From Flavobacteriales bacterium (GTDB taxonomy: Bacteria; Bacteroidota; Bacteroidia; Flavobacteriales_D; Crocinitomicaceae), in the NCBI GenBank assembly GCA_947461185.1, contig CANHJY010000081.1:1-7864 (forward strand): DNA of 7,864 nt. Reading direction: 5' to 3'. This document shows, piece by piece, positions 1-4,506 of this stretch. Every line of letters begins with the position of its first letter. The first letter of the stretch is position 1. The notes below the pieces were generated by a model. That model saw nothing but the letters and a program-made list of their open reading frames with translations. It did no database searches and was not told the DNA's origin. Made by a program: the position numbers and the translations under genes.

Positions 1-176
1 ATCAAGGTAATCGGGCATATGTTTTATTACGTTATTCTTTTTTAAATTATTTTGATTTGTGGGTGCGTTATGGCGTCTTTATATACAACAATAGAACTTC
101 AATAGGTTCAGGAAGTGAGGAAATTATCGGTGATAAAAAGTCTGATATTACGATTCAATTGAGAATGAGTTTTTGA
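1..176 (+). CDS. Partial outer-membrane beta-barrel protein, C-terminal end (possibly helix-hairpin-helix/ComEA-like family)
   Basis: An open frame enters from the left edge (first full codon at 3) and stops at TGA 174-176, giving 57 C-terminal residues that begin QGNRAYVLLRYSF and end SDITIQLRMSF. Seen: alternating aromatic/hydrophobic and polar residues (LLRYSFLNYFDLWVRYGVFIY) typical of amphipathic transmembrane beta-strands, and a terminal Phe in a last strand ITIQLRMSF, the usual barrel assembly signal. The segment IGSGSEEIIGDKKSDI resembles, from memory, the end of long Bacteroidota proteins annotated as helix-hairpin-helix domain-containing, in which ComEA-like hairpins precede a barrel. 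That family assignment is inference, because the N-terminal part lies outside the window. The barrel end itself is fairly safe. It converges on dnaX with no base between the two stop codons. Confidence 0.6.
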   Translation, partial: QGNRAYVLLRYSFLNYFDLWVRYGVFIYNNRTSIGSGSEEIIGDKKSDITIQLRMSF

Positions 177-186
177 TCAAAACTCA
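166..186. terminator. Inverted repeat across two abutting convergent stop codons; candidate bidirectional terminator
   Basis: TGAGTTTT (166-173) and AAAACTCA (179-186) are perfect 8-base inverted arms around a 5-base loop TGATC. The loop region holds the two back-to-back stops (TGA 174-176 on plus; TGA read from 179-177 on minus). The stem is AT-rich and lacks a long T tail, so it would be a weak intrinsic terminator. Its position between two converging genes is the main support. Confidence 0.35.
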
Positions 187-839
187 ATATCCAAATTAAA
201 CGTGTTTTTCAATGTGTGTAAATTTGGATTTTTTCTTGCCAAGGCGGCAAATTTGTCCTTTCCTGTAAGGAATTTTACCTCAACTTCAGGTTGGTCATTA
301 AGCTGAATGATAACTTGTATCAAATAGTTTTTAACTTCTTTTCTAATGAAAGAAACCATTTCTTCAAGATGTGGTGTTATATAATCCACCTGTATTTGAT
401 TATCTACAACCAAATGGTAAAGATGATCGGCTTTCACAACAGGATCCCTTTTGATAAGGGCGTTATAAAAGGTCTCTAATCCCTTTTCTTTTACCTCAAA
501 AGCATGACGGCGCCAGAGCATTTTGATATGGTCAATGGTGTAAGCTTGCTGAGGTAAATTGTCACCTTGTAGATATTGTTCTGCCTTTTCCTCTTCTTTT
601 TTAAGCAAGCCTTTAATGGAGTAGGAGCTAGTATTTAAGTTTCCATTTGCACTAACAGTTGTAGCTGTTTTAACTTCAGGAACTGCAGTAGGCGTTGGGA
701 TTGAAATAGGGTTGTTTTGAGTAACAATGGCTTTTGGAGCAACATTTACCTTTTCTCTTAATGATTGCCCATTGAAAGGAATTAAATCAATGGGATCCGT
801 CAGGGATTTTTTTTTTCTTGCTCTTGTTTTAAAGAACAA
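177..839 (-). CDS. dnaX: DNA polymerase III tau-specific C-terminal part of DnaX, in the -1 frame relative to the dnaX core
   Basis: This frame encodes the C-terminal extension of the clamp-loader subunit tau. It has a Ser/Thr/Pro/Val-rich linker, then SIKGLLKKEEEKAE, then a mixed alpha/beta domain starting NLPQQAYTIDHIKMLWRR and ending NTFNLDIEF. This matches the remembered pattern of Bacteroidota DnaX C-termini (a basic, Trp-containing helix, then a KH-like fold, then an EKNP/RKNPNLHTLK-type end). In other bacteria this region binds the replicase alpha subunit. The frame is open back to 857, but it offers only a TTG at 839, no ribosome-binding site, and no ATG until deep in the domain, so it is very unlikely to be a separate gene. 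Joined by a -1 shift at the A run, the sequence reads EKKKSLTD and gives about 579 residues from the ATG at 1915, the usual length of tau in this phylum. The genuinely translated part of this frame begins near 809. Confidence 0.8.
   Translation of the reverse strand: MFFKTRARKKKSLTDPIDLIPFNGQSLREKVNVAPKAIVTQNNPISIPTPTAVPEVKTATTVSANGNLNTSSYSIKGLLKKEEEKAEQYLQGDNLPQQAYTIDHIKMLWRRHAFEVKEKGLETFYNALIKRDPVVKADHLYHLVVDNQIQVDYITPHLEEMVSFIRKEVKNYLIQVIIQLNDQPEVEVKFLTGKDKFAALARKNPNLHTLKNTFNLDIEF
768..794 (-). other. Candidate stem-loop just downstream of the dnaX slippery run
   Basis: On the mRNA (minus) strand, CCCATTGA (794-787) pairs perfectly with TCAATGGG (775-768): an 8-bp stem with an 11-base AT-rich loop. 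It starts 12 bases after the A run ends. That is longer than the 5-9 base spacing usual for frameshift-stimulating hairpins, so a role is only suggested. The stem was found by eye and no folding energy was calculated. Confidence 0.3.
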
Positions 840-1915
840 AGTTGCATAAGCGCGAATTCAACAAGTAACCGCTGATTTTTCGAAGTTTTGTAATCTACAT
901 CAGTTTTACTTAAAACAGAAAGCGCACGCAAAATAAAATGACCTTCTAATTCTTTAGCTTGATCAATATATCGCTGTTGTACATTTTCACCAACTTCCAA
1001 TAAAGAGCTCGTTCTCGGATCTTTACAAACAAGTATATTTCTGAAATGCTCGGATAATCCAACAACAAAATGATGGCCATCAAAACCTTTCTCATATATG
1101 TCGTTCAGTAAAAGCAATGATGATGGTATATCTTCTGCAATTGCTGAGCTTACAACCTTAAAGTAGTAATCATAGTCTAAGACATTTAAATTCTCTACTA
1201 CGCTTTTATAGGTAAGGTTGCTTCCCGTAAACAATGAAATTTGATCAAAAATAGATAATGCATCACGCAATGCGCCATCTGCTTTTTGGGCGATTAAATG
1301 CAATGCATCATTCTCAAATGCAATTTGCTCACTTGTTGCAACTTTTGCTAAATGATTGGCAATATCTTTAACCTTGATTCGCGAGAAATCAAATATTTGA
1401 CATCTCGATAGAATGGTTGGAATAATTTTATGTTTTTCAGTCGTCGCAAGAATGAAAATTGCATGTTTTGGTGGCTCTTCTAATGTCTTTAAAAAGGCAT
1501 TAAAAGCACTCGATGAAAGCATGTGAACCTCGTCAATGATGTATACTTTATGCGTTCCTAATTGCGGTGCAATTCTCACTTGGTCGATCAAACTTCTAAT
1601 ATCATCAACAGAATTGTTAGATGCAGCATCTAACTCGTATACGTTTAACGAATTACCAGTATTAAAAGAAATGCAGGAGTCACATTGGTCACAAGCTTCA
1701 ATATTTTCTGTTCTATTGAAGCAATTTATGGTTTTTGCTAAAATTCGAGCACTGGTGGTTTTTCCAACTCCACGAGAACCACAAAACAAAAATGCTTGAG
1801 CTAAATGATCTGTTTTTATGGCATTCTTTAATGTGGATGTAATGGTTTGTTGTCCAACTACTGTATCGAAAGTTTGGGGTCTATATTTTCTTGCTGAAAC
1901 AACAAATTCACTCAT
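800..1915 (-). CDS. dnaX: DNA polymerase III subunit gamma/tau, AAA+ clamp-loader core (gamma-like 0-frame product)
   Basis: DnaX is the ATPase motor of the clamp loader, which opens the sliding clamp and loads it on primed DNA. From the ATG at 1915, the 371 residues hold every core element: Walker A GSRGVGKT (46-53), a zinc module Cys65/75/78/81, Walker B IIDEVH (126-131), sensor 1 around ATTE (157-160), the SRC arginine-finger motif (170-172), sensor 2 GALRDAL (214-220), and a helical oligomerisation domain from about 245 to 365. An ATG at 1930 is in frame, but it lies upstream of the -7 element at 1920-1927 and adds an atypical leader, so MSEFVVSARKYRP is the better start. The frame ends QEKKNP-stop at 802-800, just after ten A residues, cutting the protein at the core/linker boundary. 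The tau tail continues in the -1 frame. The 0-frame product therefore resembles gamma (domains I-III). A homopolymer sequencing error could produce the same picture. Confidence 0.95.
   Translation of the reverse strand: MSEFVVSARKYRPQTFDTVVGQQTITSTLKNAIKTDHLAQAFLFCGSRGVGKTTSARILAKTINCFNRTENIEACDQCDSCISFNTGNSLNVYELDAASNNSVDDIRSLIDQVRIAPQLGTHKVYIIDEVHMLSSSAFNAFLKTLEEPPKHAIFILATTEKHKIIPTILSRCQIFDFSRIKVKDIANHLAKVATSEQIAFENDALHLIAQKADGALRDALSIFDQISLFTGSNLTYKSVVENLNVLDYDYYFKVVSSAIAEDIPSSLLLLNDIYEKGFDGHHFVVGLSEHFRNILVCKDPRTSSLLEVGENVQQRYIDQAKELEGHFILRALSVLSKTDVDYKTSKNQRLLVEFALMQLCSLKQEQEKKNP
807..816 (-). promoter_or_regulatory. A10 slippery run in dnaX: candidate -1 frameshift or transcriptional slippage site
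   Basis: The mRNA strand carries ten consecutive A residues, read in the core frame as GAA AAA AAA AAT CCC TGA. The bases from 815 to 809 form the heptamer A AAA AAA in correct phase for tandem -1 slippage. One extra A in the transcript would also join the core frame to the tau frame. E. coli dnaX uses A AAA AAG for ribosomal shifting and Thermus dnaX uses an A9 run for RNA-polymerase slippage, so both mechanisms have precedent in this same gene. Here the unslipped product is the short one, opposite to those two cases. Slippage itself is inferred, not shown. Confidence 0.6.
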
Positions 1916-1919
1916 AAAA

Positions 1920-1951
1920 CAAAGGTACAATTTCAGAAATAAAAATTCAAT
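1920..1951 (-). promoter_or_regulatory. dnaX promoter (Bacteroidota -33/-7 type)
   Basis: On the minus strand, TACCTTTG (1927-1920) matches the -7 consensus TAnnTTTG exactly. ATTG (1951-1948) sits 20 bases upstream, within the usual -33 spacing. Only TTTT separates the -7 element from the ATG at 1915, which predicts a transcript starting at or within a few bases of the start codon. Confidence 0.6.
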
Positions 1952-2028
1952 GGAATTCTGTTTTGTTAAAAACTATTTTTTATCCAAGAATCCCTTAAAA
2001 TTGACCAAAGCATTATATTCGTCTTTAT

Positions 2029-2334
2029 ATGAAAATCTACTTAGTCATTCTATTCTTGCCTTTCTTAGTATCTTGTTTTTCAAATTCTGAAGCTGAATTT
2101 AAATCAGAGGCTGAAAAAATGTGCAATTGCGTCAACAGCGCTGATAACATTTCCAATTTAGACACCTTAAAAAAAAATGATTTTTCTGAACTTAATTATT
2201 TCCGATGCGCCTCAAAATTGGAAGTTGATCCCTTTCAAAATGAATTTAAAGATGCCTTGCAATCAAGCTGTCCGGATTTACAAAAACGACATGAAAATTA
2301 TTTGATACAGTCTAACAGAACTTTCAATCAATAA
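2029..2334 (+). CDS. Small four-cysteine lipoprotein of unknown function
   Basis: The 101-residue product starts with a Lys, a hydrophobic stretch (residues 4-14) and the lipobox LVSC, so Cys16 should be lipidated after signal peptidase II cleavage. The protein is then envelope-anchored. The mature part is small, charged and predicted mostly helical, with Cys32 and Cys34 in KMCNCVN plus Cys60 and Cys81. These could form two disulfides or bind a ligand, but neither is shown. A KMCxC motif after the anchor is something I recall in small Flavobacteria lipoproteins of unknown role; I cannot name a family. The frame crosses an A9 run (2169-2177) where a -1 slip meets TGA at once. It diverges from dnaX (113 bases apart), and its last 11 bases overlap the end of the convergent cyclophilin gene. 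The best upstream -7 candidate, TATATTCG (2014-2021), has one mismatch to the consensus. Confidence 0.75.
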   Translation: MKIYLVILFLPFLVSCFSNSEAEFKSEAEKMCNCVNSADNISNLDTLKKNDFSELNYFRCASKLEVDPFQNEFKDALQSSCPDLQKRHENYLIQSNRTFNQ

Positions 2335-2776
2335 CTTCAATTGCTATGATTTCGTCACCTTGACGTATGTCATCAACAACATCCACACCTTCTATTACTT
2401 TTCCAAAACAAGTGTGGTTTCGATCCAAATGAGCGGTATTGTCTCTTGAGTGACAAACAAAAAACTGAGATCCTCCAGTATTTCTTCCAGCATGCGCCAT
2501 TGAAAGAACGCCACGGTCGTGATACTGATTTTCTCCCGATAATTCGCAATCAATTTGATAACCAGGTCCCCCAGTTCCAGCCATACCGCTAGCTCCATCA
2601 CGAGAATTAGGACAGCCTCCTTGAATTACAAAGTTCGGAATTACGCGATGCCATTTCAATCCATCGAAGTATCCTTCTTTTGCAAGTTTTAAAAAATTTG
2701 CAACTGTTTTGGGTGCATCATTATCATAAAAAGAAACTTTCATGTCTCCTTTGTTCGTCTTAATTATTGCTTCCAT
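2324..2776 (-). CDS. Peptidyl-prolyl cis-trans isomerase, cyclophilin type
   Basis: This 150-residue single-domain cyclophilin catalyses cis-trans isomerisation of Xaa-Pro bonds and assists folding. It has no signal peptide, so a cytoplasmic location is expected, as for E. coli PpiB. Visible family motifs are TVANFLKLAKEGYFDG (24-39), WHRVIPNFVIQGG (42-54) with the catalytic Arg44, the active-site Phe49 and Gln52, LSMAHAG (91-97), GSQFFVC (102-108), and HLDRNHTCFGKV (116-127). Trp42 stands where most members have Phe, a mild change. The position of the drug-binding Trp in eukaryotic cyclophilins is His116, as in many bacterial forms. Length is normal, so the gene looks complete. The ATG at 2776 lies 16 bases after a perfect -7 element. 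The stop overlaps the convergent lipoprotein gene by 11 bases, and bshC diverges from it. Confidence 0.93.
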   Translation of the reverse strand: MEAIIKTNKGDMKVSFYDNDAPKTVANFLKLAKEGYFDGLKWHRVIPNFVIQGGCPNSRDGASGMAGTGGPGYQIDCELSGENQYHDRGVLSMAHAGRNTGGSQFFVCHSRDNTAHLDRNHTCFGKVIEGVDVVDDIRQGDEIIAIEVID

Positions 2777-2792
2777 TCAAATAATATTTTTG

Positions 2793-2800
2793 CAAAGATA
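2793..2800 (-). promoter_or_regulatory. -7 promoter element of the cyclophilin gene
   Basis: TATCTTTG on the minus strand matches TAnnTTTG exactly, 16 bases before the ATG at 2776, leaving a predicted leader of roughly 10-13 bases. I see no convincing TTG or TTTG at the -33 position. Confidence 0.45.
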
Positions 2801-2864
2801 CATCGATGGATTTACTTTTTGTATTGCATTTGAAGAATTCATTTTTTTTATCTCAAGCAAACCC

Positions 2865-2872
2865 TAATTTTG
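2865..2872 (+). promoter_or_regulatory. -7 promoter element of bshC
   Basis: TAATTTTG matches TAnnTTTG and lies four bases (TGCT) before the bshC ATG, so the mRNA probably begins at or very near the start codon. No good -33 element is seen at the right spacing; the nearest TTTG (2829-2832) is 32 bases upstream, which is too far. Confidence 0.5.
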
Positions 2873-2876
2873 TGCT

Positions 2877-4463
2877 ATGCAGAAATTTACTTTCGATAGG
2901 AGACAAACTGGTTTTTTTACAGACCAACAAAATAAATTGATTAATGGTCAGGAAGAATTGTTGCCATTTATAAATCACGTTTTTTCAAAACAAAATTTTT
3001 CAAAACATATCGAGGAAAAATCGAATAACTATTCACAAAAGAACAGGAAGATTCTCCATGATCATTTAATTGATACATATTCAAATCTCTCATTACCGGA
3101 GCAATTAAATAAGAATATTGAAGCTCTTGAGTCTAATCGAACATTTACAGTTACTACAGGTCATCAATTGAATATATTCACAGGACCTATTTATTTGATT
3201 TACAAGATATTGGATGTAATTAAAATGTGCGAGGAATTAAATCAAGAATTTGAGGAGTTTCTTTTTGTTCCATGTTATTGGATGGCAACAGAAGATCATG
3301 ATTTTGAAGAGATCGCCTCTACTACAATTTTTGGTGAAAATTTATATTGGCAATCTAATCAAAAAGGTGCAGTTGGAAATTTTTCAATTGATGGTCTTCA
3401 AGATCTTAAAGAAAAGGTAAGTCAGCTTTTTAAAAATGCTTCATCTGATTCCATTCATTCAATTCTTGACGCATATCAAGGAGAAAATTTAGCAGAAGCC
3501 CATTTCAATTTGTTTCACGAGCTATTTAAGGATTATGGATTGATAATTATAGATGGAAATAAAAAACAACTCAAAGAGCTTTTTATACCTCATTTTCAAA
3601 AAGAAATAAATGAGCAATTTTCTTATAAAAGTTTGAAAAGCACGAATCAACTTATTGAGAAAAATGGCCTGAAAACGCAAGTTAATCCTAGAGAAATAAA
3701 TTTGTTTTACCTAGGAGAACAATCCAGAGAAAGAATTCTTCATTTAGAAGATGATTTTTTTATTGAAGGGGTAGGAAAACGTTCCCGAAAAGAACTAATC
3801 GATGAGATAAATGAGTTTCCTGAGCGCTTTTCGCCAAATGTTGCCTTGAGACCTTTATACCAAGAGTGTATATTACCCAATTTATGCTATGTCGGCGGGG
3901 TTGGTGAATTGTCCTATTGGATTCAATTAAAGCAGATTTTTGATACAGTTGGAGTTACTTATCCAATGATTAAACCAAGAAGTTCGGTACTTTGGATTGA
4001 TAGTTCGAATGCTAACAGAATGCATAAAGCTGATGTGGTAATTGAAGATTTGTTTTCAGATATTACAAATGTTAAAAAACAATATTTGTTGGCGAAATCA
4101 GCTGCGGAAATTGATTTTAATATTTCTGATAAGGCATTTGATGAGGTAATCTGGCAATTGGAGGATAAAGCCAAATATATGGACGCGAATACGGAAAAAA
4201 TGATTGCTGCTGAAAGCGTTAAATTGGCAAAACAATATCTTTACATTAAAGAAAAATTATTGAAATCAGTCAAGCAAAAGCATGAAAAAGATTTAAAAGC
4301 CATTGACACCGTATTTGATAAATTATTTCCCAATGGAGGACTTCAGGAAAGACACCTTTCTATTTTCACAATGTGTCCTGAAGGTAATTTAAAAGAAAGA
4401 ATAGCACAGCTTTATCAATATATTGAACCGTTTTCTTCAGAATTTATGGTAATTAGAGAGTAA
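2877..4463 (+). CDS. bshC: Bacillithiol biosynthesis cysteine-adding enzyme BshC
   Basis: BshC is assigned to the last step of bacillithiol synthesis, joining cysteine to glucosaminyl-malate to form the low-molecular-weight thiol used in redox balance and detoxification. The 528 residues match the family length (about 540 in Bacillus). Motifs in order: TVTTGHQLNIFTGPIYLIYK (91-110); FVPCYWMATEDHDFEE (130-145), the family's conserved His-Asp stretch; a Rossmann-like middle with YGLIIIDGN (220-228); RFSPNVALRPLYQE (317-330); YVGGVGELSYW (338-348); and YPMIKPRSSVLWID (362-375). A long charged helical segment (about 385-490) fits the coiled coil that mediates dimerisation in the known structure. 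There is no signal peptide, so it is cytoplasmic. The other bacillithiol genes (bshA, bshB) are not in the window. Its own promoter sits four bases before the ATG, and the receptor gene follows after 43 bases with its own promoter. Confidence 0.94.
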   Translation: MQKFTFDRRQTGFFTDQQNKLINGQEELLPFINHVFSKQNFSKHIEEKSNNYSQKNRKILHDHLIDTYSNLSLPEQLNKNIEALESNRTFTVTTGHQLNIFTGPIYLIYKILDVIKMCEELNQEFEEFLFVPCYWMATEDHDFEEIASTTIFGENLYWQSNQKGAVGNFSIDGLQDLKEKVSQLFKNASSDSIHSILDAYQGENLAEAHFNLFHELFKDYGLIIIDGNKKQLKELFIPHFQKEINEQFSYKSLKSTNQLIEKNGLKTQVNPREINLFYLGEQSRERILHLEDDFFIEGVGKRSRKELIDEINEFPERFSPNVALRPLYQECILPNLCYVGGVGELSYWIQLKQIFDTVGVTYPMIKPRSSVLWIDSSNANRMHKADVVIEDLFSDITNVKKQYLLAKSAAEIDFNISDKAFDEVIWQLEDKAKYMDANTEKMIAAESVKLAKQYLYIKEKLLKSVKQKHEKDLKAIDTVFDKLFPNGGLQERHLSIFTMCPEGNLKERIAQLYQYIEPFSSEFMVIRE

Positions 4464-4494
4464 AATAAAAGATGGGTATTTTCGTTTCATGTGC

Positions 4495-4502
4495 TATTTT
4501 TG
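4495..4502 (+). promoter_or_regulatory. -7 promoter element of the TonB-dependent receptor gene
   Basis: TATTTTTG matches TAnnTTTG and lies four bases (TGGA) before the ATG at 4507. It decides the start codon, because the in-frame ATG at 4489 lies upstream of the predicted transcription start. It also suggests that the receptor can be transcribed independently of bshC. No clear -33 element is visible. Confidence 0.5.
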
Positions 4503-4506
4503 TGGA

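Noticed and set aside
177..839. Separate gene starting at TTG 839
   Set aside because: It has no ribosome-binding site or promoter, the putative start lies inside the dnaX core, and the protein is plainly the tau C-terminal extension.
1916..1930. Upstream in-frame ATG (1930) for dnaX
   Set aside because: It precedes or overlaps the -7 element at 1920-1927, and the family normally starts right at the xxFVVSARKYRP segment (ATG 1915).
4489..4506. Upstream in-frame ATG giving an MCYFCG-extended receptor
   Set aside because: It lies before the perfect -7 element at 4495-4502 and would not be on the transcript. The extension also spoils a good signal peptide that starts at 4507.
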